DNA of 64,000 bases from Austropuccinia psidii (GCA_023105745.1 JALGQZ010000009.1:33718409-33782408); one strand, 5' to 3'; positions 46,927 to 58,337 are shown, counted from the stretch's first letter. The notes: generated from the letters alone by a model not told the origin. Numbers and translations are program-made.

Positions 46927-48763
46927 TGTAAGGTGTGGATATGAAACTTTGATTAAAAATCAAGTACTTTTCCTGTCCTCAAAATTTGTATAAGGTAAAA
47001 ATTGATTAAAAATAGTAATAAATATTATTTTTAAGAGAAAACACGCCAAATTTATTGTTTATAGCTTTATTAGTATAAAACAATAATATTATAAAGACTA
47101 ATTGTTTTACCAACAATAAAGATTTATCCAAAAATACTCTACAAGAGATTTTTAAGGCTACAAGAGAAATTTCTTCAAGAGAAATTTCAATTGGAATTAA
47201 TTGAGCAAAGAACTGCAACAAATTAATTAAAGAACAAAGTCTTTAAAAGGAATATTAAAGAGAAAACACGCCCAAAAGTCACCAGAGTGAATTTGGAAAC
47301 AAAGTGACAAAATTTACAGTGATGAAAGATGGTTTAATTCACTTTTGGGGTAGTTCTGGGGTAAAAATGATTATAAGAGTTAAAAACAATGATTATAATG
47401 CTTTTTTTAACGTTTTTAAAAGGTTTAAAATGATTTAAAAAGGGTGGTTGGAATGTTTTATTGATTGGTTTAACAGTGTTTAAACTAATTATAAAAGGAA
47501 AAGATTCTAACATGAGGAGAAAAGTGGGGCAAAGAAGACATTCTTTTATAGCCATCAATTTTCTTACTCCAAAAGTAAAATTTACTCTTGTCAGTAGTGG
47601 AAAACACTCTGACAACAGAAAAGCCAATTATGGCATCATTTAACCATGTTTTAGACCAAAAAAGAGCTGGTTTTAGGCATTTCTTGCTATTTTTAGTCAT
47701 TTTAGACCCTTAAATCAGCCATTACTATAGTAATACCTTGTCTAGTGCCTTCAAAACACGTCAGAATGTGTGTAAGAGATGCAGAAACCAGTTAAAACGT
47801 TTTTTACAAGATTATTTTATCTTAAGGGTAGTTTTATCCCCTTGGAAACAGTTAAAACTACCCTGGTTGGTATCAAAACCTCATCATCAATTGAGGCACA
47901 GACCCTATGACTCAATTCCAGCCCAAAAGTGATGAACGTTTGCGTTGAGTTTGACATCCCACTCCTGATAGCAAGGATTTTGAGGGTCTGGCTCCCCCTT
48001 AGAGCTAGAGTTCCTTTCCCCCGCACATTTAATCTTTCCAATTTATTTTTTCCTTAATTCCTCATCATGTATTATACTTGTAATTTACATATGTAATTGG
48101 ATTGAGTTTAAAATTACAGTACTGTGACAATTGACACCTCATATGTAAATCAAAGTTCACTTTTGTAATACACACGCATATTTTGAAAATTCAATTGAAT
48201 TCAACTGAGAATACTTCAATTCCTCATAGCATCTAAACTATACACAAAACCTCAATTTTAACACAAAAATTGATGGTTAACACCACATTTGATGTGAATT
48301 AATTTACAGTTTTGATTATTTTCAACTTTTGTACAGAAAATACAAAAAAAACTTAATTTAAGCTCATTTAGAGTTGAAATACAGAATTTTCACACAGAGG
48401 TGACCCCACCATATTTTTCATGAGGAATCCAATGGTGACATAATTTTTGTATGTTGATTTATTGGATTAAAATCTGTAATAATTTTTTATAACTTTTTTC
48501 AAAAATATTTTAATTTTTGTAACTTTTGTTAAAATTTAATTTTTACTTGATTTTTCCAAGTAAAAATGTCTTTTCACAATTCCAAAATTTAATGTATTTT
48601 TATTTTTGAATGATAATTAGGTTTTAAATTTTATATATAAATATCTATATATATATTTTAATTTTTACTTTTATAATGTACATAATTTTTTTTTATTTAT
48701 ATTCATATTTTATTTTATTGTTTGTGGTCTTTTGGGTAGATAAAAATACCTCTAAGGCTCACA
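46927..48763 (-). repeat. G2 LTR, right copy, shared between two tandem copies
   Basis: Same termini as the left LTR. On its left is the G2 primer binding site (5' LTR role); on its right are the polypurine tract and chromodomain end of a further G2 copy (3' LTR role). Diverged from the left LTR by scattered substitutions and small indels (1837 against 1825 bp). Confidence 0.88.
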
Positions 48764-48982
48764 TTCCCTCCCCTTAAAAGAAGAATATTCATTTTTAATA
48801 TTGTTATTTCTAGTATGTCTGAATCTTCTGAGAAGTTTGGAAGCTTCAGGTATGTCCTTTTCTTCTAACCATTCATCTTCACAAGTTGGTTCACTGTACC
48901 TAACAAGGTATTCCCTTACTTTTTTGGTTCTTAATTTTCTTTTTTTAAAAACTTTGGTAATCTTCTTAATACCAGAGTTCAA
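48764..48982 (-). pseudogene. 3' end of a second G2 copy (chromodomain), truncated
   Basis: TTCCCTCCCC followed by a minus-strand frame SGIKKITKVFKKRKLRTKKV, REYLVRYSEPTCEDEWLEEK and DIPEASKLLRRFRHTRNNN is the same chromodomain end as 40547-40740. Homology to G2 ceases around 48980 (CCAGAG), where different DNA begins. Confidence 0.85.
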
Positions 48983-49025
48983 AAACAAAGAAGAGAAGAA
49001 AATTATTAAGATTCAATTTAAATGA

Positions 49026-49313
49026 TCAAGTCCAGTATTTTTGGCAGTGACTTCCTGCCTTATCAAAGAGGACCCAAGTATTTCTCACCTTATTACTTAA
49101 AACTTCAATTGATTCAAGTTTTTGGCATTGACTTCCTGCCTTATCAAAGAGGATTAATTCTTCAAGAAATATTTTACTTAGATTATTTATTTCATCCACC
49201 TTTACCAAGAAGTTATTAAAATTATTCATATTTCTTAACATCAAGAAACCATTAGAAGCTTTTTTTATCTTTTCAATAATCATGTCTGAAACTGATGAAG
49301 CAGACAAAGCCAT
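49026..49313 (-). CDS. Hypothetical ORF with an internal repeat, antisense-overlapping the next ORF
   Basis: 95 codons from MALSASSVSDMIIEKIKKAS. The C-terminal part repeats LFDKAGS(Q/H)CQK twice at a spacing of 27 codons, the protein reading of a 35-bp direct repeat at 49038-49072 and 49119-49153 (81-bp period). The plus strand gives an equally repeated frame (FLPYQRG). I recognise no family. It is divergent from, and overlaps by 32 bp with, the plus-strand frame starting at 49282; at most one is probably real. Confidence 0.3.
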   Translation of the reverse strand: MALSASSVSDMIIEKIKKASNGFLMLRNMNNFNNFLVKVDEINNLSKIFLEELILFDKAGSQCQKLESIEVLSNKVRNTWVLFDKAGSHCQKYWT

Positions 49314-49968
49314 CTGGATCTATTGGCCAAACTCAGAAAAAAATAAAGAAAGTCAAGAACTCTGGATTAATTATAATTTTCAAGGACTTAATAATGAAGA
49401 CTAAAGATGGGGCTTACCAATTATTGAATACTTCAAGATACCAATTATTCAAAGTATCCCCTTTATTGAATTAGAAGATTTCTTTGGAAATGAAGATATT
49501 ACTCAAGAAACCCCTACAGAAGCCTCTTTAATCCAGCTTCCTGGATCAAACCTTTCAAAACTAGAATTTATGGATATACTTAATTATGATGGAATTAAAG
49601 GAAATCTCAATAATGACCATTGGAATCAAATTTTCTATATGGATTCAGATATGAGGAGTAGTCTTTACTGGGGAACAATACAATCTCAGAGATGGTTTTG
49701 TCTTGAAGAATATCAAATTAAGGGTAAAATTATTAAATGGAGAGGGGACTGCTATATTATTGAAGAGGGACTGGATTTTGATTTAGAGGATAAAGTCTTA
49801 CAATTAATAATTATAATTAAGAATCACCAGTTTTGTTTGAAAAAGGAAGAATTGAATAAGTTATGGAAAGAAATTGTCAGCAGCAAGATTGAAATGAAAA
49901 TGAAGAAGAATCAAGATTATTTTAAGAAAATTATTCTTCAGAAAAGTAAAGGCCCAGCATGGCCTTAA
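49282..49968 (+). pseudogene. Unrecognised protein-like frame with one internal stop
   Basis: An ATG at 49282 (MSETDEADKAIWIYWPNSEK) opens a 228-codon frame with a single TAA at 49402-49404 (NNED stop RWGLPII), which could be a CAA-to-TAA change. After it, 49570-49968 reads FMDILNYDGIKGNLNNDHWN, MDSDMRSSLYWGTIQSQRWF and a Lys/Glu-rich C-terminus ending KGPAWP. Charged and Trp-containing, it looks like a real protein, but I recognise no domain. The stop codon lies within the first copy of the hairpin motif (49951). It may be a gag or accessory ORF of an unclassified element. Confidence 0.5.
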
Positions 49969-50095
49969 ACTGCAATTCAACTATCTGGTTACTGTTTCTC
50001 TTAATCTATTTTAAGTCAGTTCATCAAAAAAAAGAATATATTAACATATGCAAGTACCAATGATACATGATGGCCCAGCATGGCCTTAAACTGCA
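49951..50095 (+). repeat. Two copies of the hairpin motif, GGCC variant
   Basis: GGCC-CAGCAT-GGCC followed by TTAAACTGCA occurs at 49951-49974 and again, identical, at 50072-50095. Stem, loop size and tail correspond to the motif repeated at 60829-62847, where the stem is GGTC/GACC or AGTC/GACT. Confidence 0.8.
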
Positions 50096-50755
50096 AATTT
50101 AATTTATGATTTTTCTGTAATAGTATCAAAAAAAAAATCTAGTAATAATCAATAAATCAAGTAAAAAAATCTATATATAACTAATAAAACAATAAAAATT
50201 AAGAATTGATATGGAGTTCAGAAGTGATAGTTGTGGTTAAGATATCTCAATTGATATAAAAAAAAGGTACAGTAATAAAAAAAAAGAGCTGGTTATAAAA
50301 CTCATCTAGAAAGAATGTTTTAGTTTTTTTATTATGTAATAGTTTCTGTAGTTTTTCATACTTAAAAATAAATAGGAGTGGTTAACTATTTCTTATACCA
50401 CCCAAAGCACAAGTGGCTATAAGTTTTTGGGGAAAGTGGGACTTCAATAATTAAATATCAGTTTATAGCTCTAATGAATGAAAATCAATTCCAGTTATTT
50501 TACTTTAATAAAGTATTATGAATTTACTATTAAATAATAGCTTATTTTCAATTAATGAAGTACTTAGATTTTGCTTCTATTCTCATTGTTATTAATAAAT
50601 ACCTTGCATAAGGTCAAAAAAAAACTCATCATTGCACTTCTTCAAAAGAAGATTTTTGGTTTTTGCAAAAATTCAAGTTATAATTTCAAATAATTATTTC
50701 CAAAATATAAGTTAACAAAATAATCTGAAAACAAGGAATATTTAATCAGTATTAT
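50096..50755. other. AT-rich DNA, no feature recognised
   Basis: About 660 bp of AT-rich sequence with A runs; no reading frame or repeat that I can support. Ends at the target duplication of solo LTR C. Confidence 0.5.
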
Positions 50756-50760
50756 GTTAA

Positions 50761-52685
50761 TGTAAGATGTGACTATGAAACTGATGATAATACTACTATT
50801 AATCAACAGTACTATGACTGTTCTTATGAAATATAATAACAAAAGTTTATTACAACCACAATGAAATAATTATAGAATTACGTCTTTCACGTGTTAAACA
50901 CTACTATTGATTCTAACAGTGAGCAAGTAATTGTCTACAAGAATCAATTACAAGAATATTTGAATAATAAAACTTCTTTTATTAAAATAATAAAATTATT
51001 TTGATATATAATTATCTTTTGCAAGAATAATTATAATGGTAATTCTTGAAGAAAACTAATTTTAGAGAAAAACTTTAAGAATTAAATATAAATCACTCAC
51101 TAATATTCCAAAGAATTTATTGAAAGATAAGATAGAGAGATTTGATGTAGAATTGTGGATTTTAAGGATCAAAAGTGAATTTACAACAGTATTACAACAA
51201 TATATAGTTGGATTCTATGATTTCATGTCTTTCTGATTGATTCTGAAAGATTTAAAACACTTAAGAATAGCTTTAACTAATACTTACTTGTTGGTAATAA
51301 TGGTTTAAATTGGTAATAATATGATGATGATGGAAAAAACAGCAAGAGGAGGCCTCTTTTAAGTCAACAACAGCTCACAGAGGCATGCCATGGAGCAGAC
51401 CGAAAAACCAGTGAGTGAGAAAACAATAAACCTTTTTGGATTATTGATTGCATCAACTGTTGTCACGTAAAAGTATCATAATTACTTAATTGATGCTTTT
51501 ACGTGACTACCAACCCCAATATGGTTAAGAATAAAAGGAGTAACATCTGTAAATCTTCTTTTATTCCAAAATAATCATTGATTTCTCAAAGCTATCAATG
51601 TTATTGGCAATTTCATCACAGGTTGTAATTACTGTGAATTTTTGAAGATTCAGTGTTTCACGTAAAATATTCAAAAATGGACAGTAAGTAATACTCTTAA
51701 TTTTACTAGTGAAACTGTAATTCTTTTTGGTTGTACCATAGATAATAGAGTTCTCCATTAGTCTTGAAGGCTTCAGAAATATTCATAAAGAATTGTATTT
51801 TTAATGAATTTTTGAAGTTTTTACCTCATTTCTACGTAGAATTGCAAATATCAGTGTTTCACTGGTTGCTATGAGGTAAATCAATGGATACAAGTCCAAA
51901 AAGGGTTTTAATTACTCTTTTGAGGTTTATCCATGGAAAATCATTAAGAATTGACATGGTTACAGGAGTCTAAGTAGCTTTTTACCTCCTTGGCATGTCA
52001 AAATAGCAGGTTATTTGCTATTTTCTTAAGATTTACAGTAGTTGTAACATGGTAACCAAGCTCCCAAAAGGTTTTAGTTTACCAAATAGGCCAAGATCAA
52101 CCATGGATCCAAGCTTTGGAGCTGTCCACGCCTCTGAGGCCTCAGAAGTTGGGTACCCTGGCTCTCTTTGATGTCTTTTGTCCCCCTTGCTTATTTTTCA
52201 CGTCAAAATAGAAATTTAAGCTTAAAGAGAGATATCCACTATGGGTGTACCAAAAGTCCATATAAGAATACCATGATATTAAGTGCTCAAAACATGCATA
52301 ACACTATTCTTAGTGTATATGTAACATGGGATTTCTCACATTCCCATTATTTTGGCGTGAAATTAAGAAAAACAAAAATTTTCACGGATCTTTTATGTGG
52401 TATTGATGATGTGGTATTGAAGTATTTTCCATATTACCACCTCAAAGAGTTAATTTGAGCTTATTCACTCTATGGAGCTACCCTAGGTGGATTTTTGTGT
52501 AGAATCCAAATCTGGCCTTAAATCCATGGATTTACTTACTCAATAAAAAGTTATTCATCTTTTCTGAAATCAAAAATGATGAATTTTGGATATATGTATG
52601 ACTTATGAGTTATGCATAATTCAAAATTTAATTTTAAGATAACTGTGGCCTATTTGGGTATGTAAAATATATCTCAAGGCTCACA
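50761..52685 (-). repeat. Solo LTR C (1925 bp) with perfect 5-bp TSD GTTAA
   Basis: Starts TGTAAGATGTGACTATGAAAC and ends ATATCTCAAGGCTCACA; GTTAA flanks it at 50756-50760 and 52686-52690. Termini match the G2 and solo A LTRs, the middle does not. Orientation is assigned from G2. No internal domain remains. ORFs inside look incidental. Confidence 0.92.
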
Positions 52686-52690
52686 GTTAA

Positions 52691-53809
52691 AGTTTAAAAT
52701 AAAAATAAAAAGAAGTTTTATTAGCTTACTAATACAAGAGGATATGTTTAATGAAAAATACTTCAGGATTTTTTCACTACAAAAAGACTAGACATTTTAA
52801 AAGGAAGAAAAGAAAAAACCTTATCAGTTATGTATAGTATCAATACTCAAGAGAAATTATAAAGAAACTTATCTTGAAATTCTAGAACTGAATCAATCAG
52901 GAATCCAAAATGGAAATTATTGAGCTGAACTACTCAATACACATACATGCTACACACATACACACAGCCTGCATACATACATAACACGTAAAATGAATCC
53001 AACTCACAAGGAGGGATGACCAGATTTTTTGATTTAATTTTTCTCTTTTTTCAATTTTTAATTTTTTTTAATTTTTTTTTTGAAAAAAAATTAATAAAAA
53101 AAAAATGGCCACCCCCCCTTGCTTTAAAAAGAAATTAAAAGAAATAAACAAAATAAAACCAAATCATGAGGAAGGAGGAGGCAATATAGAAAATAATATA
53201 AAGCTATATTGAATAAGATAATATTATAATATCACAAACATAATATTATAATATCACAAACATAATATTATAATATTGAAAAAAAACAATACTAACATAA
53301 AAATGATATTATAATACTATAACTTTAAATTCAATAAATGCAAAAACAGCTATATTAAAAGGGGAATGTCCCTGAATGATGAACAAATATAATAATCTTA
53401 TTGATTTAACATTATAAAATTTAGAATATAATTTTAAACTTAAAATATATATAATGATAGATATTACCAAGGTTATTCAAAAGATAAGTATACAGAGGCA
53501 ACTGGCCAGGTTGACCCTACATAATTTATTTTTTTTAGCCTCACTGGGTTTAAAGCATAACAAAAATTTAGAATATTTTTCTCTAAATATATAAAAAAAA
53601 TGACTTTGAAAAGAATAATTATAAAAATCATGGGGAAGTATCTTGAAAATGTAGCTGCTTTTATATTGAAGAGAAGATCTTTTTTCTCACCCACAACTTG
53701 ACCATCATAACACTAGAAATAAAATAAACTTGTTGGTTCTTTGCAAGTTTTTTAGTTTAACTTATATTTTTAATTAATTTTAAAGTTTAACTTATCTTTA
53801 TTTAATTTC
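52691..53809. other. AT-rich low-complexity DNA with a 22-bp tandem repeat
   Basis: Poly-A/T runs with no supported gene. At 53217-53282 the unit ATAATATTATAATATCACAA-AC repeats nearly three times with a 22-bp period. A 73-codon minus-strand frame at 53473-53694 has no recognisable features. Confidence 0.6.
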
Positions 53810-54420
53810 TACTAAACAAATATAAATATATATAAATATAAATATATAGAAATATAAACAAATATAAATATATGTAAATAAAGATATATAAATATATATA
53901 AATAAAGACATATAAAGATAAATAAATAAAAATAAAAATAATTAAATATAAATAAATTGATATATATATATAAATGAATATATTTAAATACAAATATAAA
54001 TAAATATATACAAATATAAATAAAAATTAATATATAGAAATGTAAATATATACAAAAATAAATATAAATAAATGTAAATTTATATAAATAAATCTATACA
54101 AATTAATATATATAGATACAAAAAAATATATATGAATATAATTAAATAAATAAATATGTATAGAAAGAGATATAAATCTATACAAATATAAATATAAAAA
54201 AACAAAAATAAATACAAATAAATATAAATAAATATAAATCTTTACAAATAAATAAAGATTCAACTAAATAGATAAATTAATATCCATATATAAATATATA
54301 TAAATAAACAAATATAAAGAAATATAAATATTAATATATAAATACAAATATATATATAGATATAGATATATATAAACATGAATAAATATATAAAAAAAAT
54401 AAATAAATAAAATGAAAACA
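53810..54420. repeat. TATAAA-type simple-repeat region
   Basis: About 600 bp composed of imperfect repeats of AAATATA/TAAATA units. The translated Tyr/Ile/Phe/Leu frames on the minus strand are composition artefacts. Confidence 0.85.
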
Positions 54421-54424
54421 AACT

Positions 54425-55142
54425 TTAATTACAAATAGTTTTTTTTAAAAAAATAATAAAAAAAATATATACAATAATAAAAAAAAAAAAAAGATTGCTC
54501 AAGCGATCAAATATAAAAATGTATTAATAAAAAGAAAAGCAAGTAAAAAAAAAAAAGAAGAAAAAAAAAAAAGACTAAAAGTACAGTGCAGTACTTCTGT
54601 ACTGTACAGTACTCTACAGTAATGTTACTGTACTGTAAATTATAATATAAAAAAAATTATAATAATAAAAAAAAACATCAAAAAATAAAAAAAAAACTAA
54701 TTATATAATAAAATGAAAAAAAAATTTACTTACAGTAGTTTGTTTTTTTTAAAAAAATAAAATTAAATAAAATAATAATAAAAAAAACAAGATCACTCAA
54801 GCGATCAAATATAAAACAAATTAATAAAAAAAAAGAGACTAGAAGCAATCAAAAAAGAGACAGAGTACAGGGAATTACTGCACTGTACTAAAAAACTCAT
54901 CATCATACAAAAAGAAAAACAAAACATATAATAAAAAAAAACATTAGTAAAAAAATTAATTTAAAAAAACATTTATTGAATATTTAAACAAAAAAAAAAA
55001 CCCTAATTTTTTTTTTTAAAAAAAAAGCAAAGATCGCTCAAGCAATCAAAGTATTAAAAAAAATTAATAGAAAAAAATAGACGCAATTAAAAACAAAAGT
55101 ACATTACAGTGCACTAGTGCAGTATGATACTGTACTGTAATG
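54425..55142. repeat. Three degenerate 240-300 bp units with TACAGT clusters
   Basis: GAT(T/C)(G/A)CTCAAGC(G/A)ATCAAA occurs at 54493-54511, 54791-54809 and 55032-55050, each preceded by a T/A tract and followed within about 90 bp by a cluster of TACAGT/ACTGTA (54582-54637, about 54864-54893, 55100-55144). The core GATYGC-TCAA-GCRATC is an imperfect inverted repeat. Probably decayed copies of a small element. Confidence 0.6.
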
Positions 55143-55144
55143 TA

Positions 55145-55185
55145 CAGTGCCCTCCAACAAACCTTCAAACAATTTTTTTTTTCAT
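55145..55185 (+). repeat. Left terminal inverted repeat of Tc1 element 1
   Basis: CAGTGCCCTCCAACAAACCTT (21 bp) is identical to the reverse complement of the right end, followed by CAAACA against TGAACA and then T-rich sequence. Confidence 0.9.
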
Positions 55186-55576
55186 ATTGTTTTTTCCTTC
55201 AAAAAAAACTTTAAAATTAATTTTTTAATTTTTTTTTTCTGAAGTCACAGACTTTTTCTCCTAACTTCCACCATCATCTTGCACTCATCTCCCCTCCTTT
55301 CTTCTCTTATTTCTCCTTTTGTATTTTTTGTTGCAAATCTTCTTTTCTTCTAACCAATCAGCATCAACAATTGGATATGTTCTTTCTGACCAATGATAGT
55401 CATTGGTCAGTTTTCGACCAATCATCTTTGTGGATTGCTTCGATTTCTTCTTGTCTCTGTCTGGCTGTTGCTTTGTGTTATGGCTCTTTATACCAGTCAC
55501 CAAGATGAATGGTAAGTTTTTTTGAATGCTTTGGTTTGAAAACTTCAAAGGCATACTAAATACATGAATTATTAGT

Positions 55577-58337
55577 ATGCCACCGTATTGCAATCCTATA
55601 GACCGAGGGTGAATCATTGGGATGCGCGATGCAGGGGCATCAATCCGAACAATTGCCAACTTTTTGGGTGTTCCTCCAACAACTGTTCATGATACCATGC
55701 AATGATTTCAAGAGCGAGGTCATTTAGAAAACCTCCCAGTACCTGGCCGACCTCCAAAATTAAACAATCATGACTTGCAAGAACTTGGCCGAGTCCTTCA
55801 GCAACATCCTCAAGAGACACTTGTCTCAATCAAAAATCTTATCACCGCTGATGTTTCTCTCAATACTATTCGCAAGGCAATACATCACCTTGGTAAAAGG
55901 TCTTGTATTGCCGTTAAGAAACCATATCTCAGTCCTCGCCACATGGAACAACGACTAGAATTTGCACGTGCTCACCTCCATTGGACCATTAACAATTGAT
56001 CCCGAGTTGTTTGGACGGATAAATCTTTGTTTGAACTAGGCAAGCCTGTAACCCAAAAGCGAGTTTGGCGAACACTTGAACAAAAATTTGACCTTGAATC
56101 AATGGCAGTCAATCATCAATCAGGCCGTCGATCAATGATGATTTGGGGGGCCATCTGTGGACCGATTCAATCCAAACTTATTATAATGCCACTGGGGCAA
56201 CGTAGGGCAGTGGACTTTATCAATAACGTTTACGAACCTGGTTTATTGCCGTTTATGGACGAATTGGTTGAAGTCGGTGTAGCAGAAAATCGTGAAGAGC
56301 TCACATTAATGGAGGATGGAGCTCCCATCCATACTGCCCTTTCCAGCGAAAAATGGCGTCAAGATCATCAAATTCAAAAATTTTCTTGGCCTCCCAACTC
56401 ACCTGACCTCAACCCAATTGATGTCACAACCACGTATTTTGACCCTCCTCCTTGATGGCGGCGGCAATCCAACCTGGAGCCAAGTTGGGGCCAATTGGCC
56501 ATGTCATATCATTTATGGCCAATTGACCCCTTTTGGGTGTTCCATGGCTCTTATGCCATAACCCATTCCATTGGCCACTTATGGCCCCCATCATCCTTTA
56601 TGGCCTCAGGCCATATCCTGCGTCATTGGCCCTCTTGGCCAATTTCCACCTCACCAACCCCCAGGCCTCCATCACTGTTTTTGGGCCTGGGGGGTCCCTT
56701 TGTCTTCCAGGGGCTTCCAGGCCCCATGGCCACCTTCATTGGTTTCCTGGCCACCCCTTTTGTTATGGGGGTTTTGGCCTAAATGGCCTTTTTGGGCCAT
56801 TTAGGCCCCCCACGGCTTCTACGGTCCGCGGTCCGCGGTCCGTACGGTCCGTAGGCGGATTAGGCCCCTTTTGGCCCAATCCAATGAGGCCAAAAGGGGC
56901 CAAAGGGGGCAGCCACCTAGCCCCCAAGGCCAGGTGGGTCCCAAACCACAATTGGGCCCACCTGAGCCATTTTTGGCCACCAATCCCTTGGACCCAAATT
57001 GGACCAAAAACACCTTGGACCCATTTTGGCCATAAATCCTGTAGGACCCACTTTTGGCCCTGGACCACCATGGACCAACTTCACCGTCATGGCCTCTGGC
57101 AACCACCAGAGGCCACCAAATCATCTCAACAAGCCTTTCCCTCAACTTAAGGGGAATTCTTCCCTTTCCTTCATGTACTCCGTACTCAAGGTTGCAGGTG
57201 TGGTGCATATATGGTATTATATACCATTATGCACCATTTTTACTCAGCAATCCAATGGTGACGTTTTCAGGACCCAATTCCACCTTTCCATTTCAAGGTC
57301 CATAATTCCAACGCCCATTTCGAAGGAGGAACTTTCAGCTTATCAGTCTGGCAATCCATGGCGGTAATTCAGAAGATCATTCAAGGATCCCAACCACCTG
57401 TATCTGCAGGAGTTGGGTTGGTACAATTCATTCAGGATTATTCTAAGGTCAATTCTCAAGAGGTATTACAAAATTCAATCAGTTGTCAAGACATCAAGTA
57501 TTCAATACTCCTTGGACAACCCAATTCATCCGTACAGGCCTTATTCAATCAACCTGTATGGCCTTGGCCCAATTGGGCCACTTCTTATTCCACTGTGGGA
57601 ATTCCATCACACAGTTCAAATTTCAAGATGGCCAGAACTGTATTTCCCGATTCGGACAATACAGTCATTGATCCACCTTCCAGGATCAACTTTTCAGCTT
57701 TTCACATATACTGGCCACCTTTTCAGCACCTGGGGACTTTTTCCCCAGTTAATTAATATAGTGGATTTATTTTTATCCTTATTTTCTTTTACCTTATTAA
57801 AGTTAATACTGATAATCTTAAGTCAGTTATTCAGCACCCTTTTCTTTTATGTCCTCGCCTGTCCAGTGGATATTGGTGGTCATATCCTTATGCTAATTCC
57901 ATTTCCTTTTCTGGCAGGTTGAAACAGTGAATTGAGGATTCACTTGGTTGGCTTCTTGGCTTTTGGCTTCTTTATTATCTTTGGCCATTGGCTTCATCTC
58001 TTCTTATCTCATCTTTTGGCATACTTGTTTTCCCCTTTATTCTTTCTTAAAGAAATTCAGTCTTATTATTCTTTTATCTTTGGAGCCCTCCAAGTGAGTT
58101 TTTGATTCCTGAGTGCCAGGCCCTCTTCTTCCAAGAGCCCCTGTGACAATTGAAAACCTTTGGTATAAAATGAAGTTTGTTGTTACCAACCTTTTCAACC
58201 CAAAAACAATGGATGAGTTGAGCGAAGCCATTCACATCGTTTGGGATACAATGCCTTTCAATCACTTAGAGGCATTACTTGTATCCATGCCTGCGAGAAT
58301 GCAAATGGTCGTGGATAAATATGGAGCTCCTACCTGA
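55577..58337 (+). pseudogene. Tc1-type transposase 1 (three stops, split by solo LTR)
   Basis: From an ATG at 55577 (MPPYCNPIDRG), 281 codons lead to the insertion; a further 61 follow from 58154 to TGA at 58337, 342 in all, the usual Tc1 length. An N-terminal helix-turn-helix (GASIRTIANFLGVPPTTVHD, then GRPPKL) is followed by the DDE domain with VVWTDKS (D148), LMEDGAPIHTA (D247) and the split NPI-ENLW (E282), spacing D-34-E. TGA stops at 55610, 55703 and 55997 interrupt it: the first two fit CGA to TGA, the third TGG to TGA. All three catalytic residues remain. The transposase would cut at the inverted repeats and insert at TA. Confidence 0.9.
56422..58148. repeat. Solo LTR D (1727 bp, GC-rich) with 5-bp TSD ATTGA
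   Basis: Starts TGTCACAACC and ends CCCCTGTGACA, a 7-bp terminal inverted repeat (TGTCACA/TGTGACA). ATTGA flanks it at 56417-56421 and 58149-58153. Its left half is far richer in G+C than the rest of the window, with dozens of GGCC and a GGTCCGC repeat at 56822-56852. Several long open frames (up to 205 codons at 56533-57150) overlap on both strands and look like stop-poor composition. Family not represented elsewhere in the window; orientation undetermined. Confidence 0.9.

Larger units (their letters stand above)
38698..48763 (-). mobile_element. Ty3/gypsy chromodomain element G2
   Basis: LTRs at 38698-40522 (1825 bp) and 46927-48763 (1837 bp) flank a minus-strand internal region with leader ORF, ORF1/gag, zinc knuckle, protease, RT, RNase H, integrase and chromodomain. 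LTRs read TGTAAGGTGTGGATATG to CTAAGGCTCACA on the plus strand. A polypurine tract (TTCCCTCCCCC on plus) abuts the right edge of each LTR, meaning the right LTR is also followed by the 3' end of another copy. Numerous stops and an RT active-site change make it non-autonomous. Confidence 0.9.

Noticed and set aside
53802..54263. Tyr/Ile/Phe/Leu-rich membrane-like ORFs on the minus strand
   Set aside because: Direct translation of TATAAA-type simple repeats; no complexity beyond the repeat.
56495..57208. Long overlapping ORFs (up to 205 codons) on both strands in solo LTR D
   Set aside because: Several frames on both strands are open at once in a GC-rich, stop-poor, GGCC-repetitive LTR. No recognisable domain or codon pattern.
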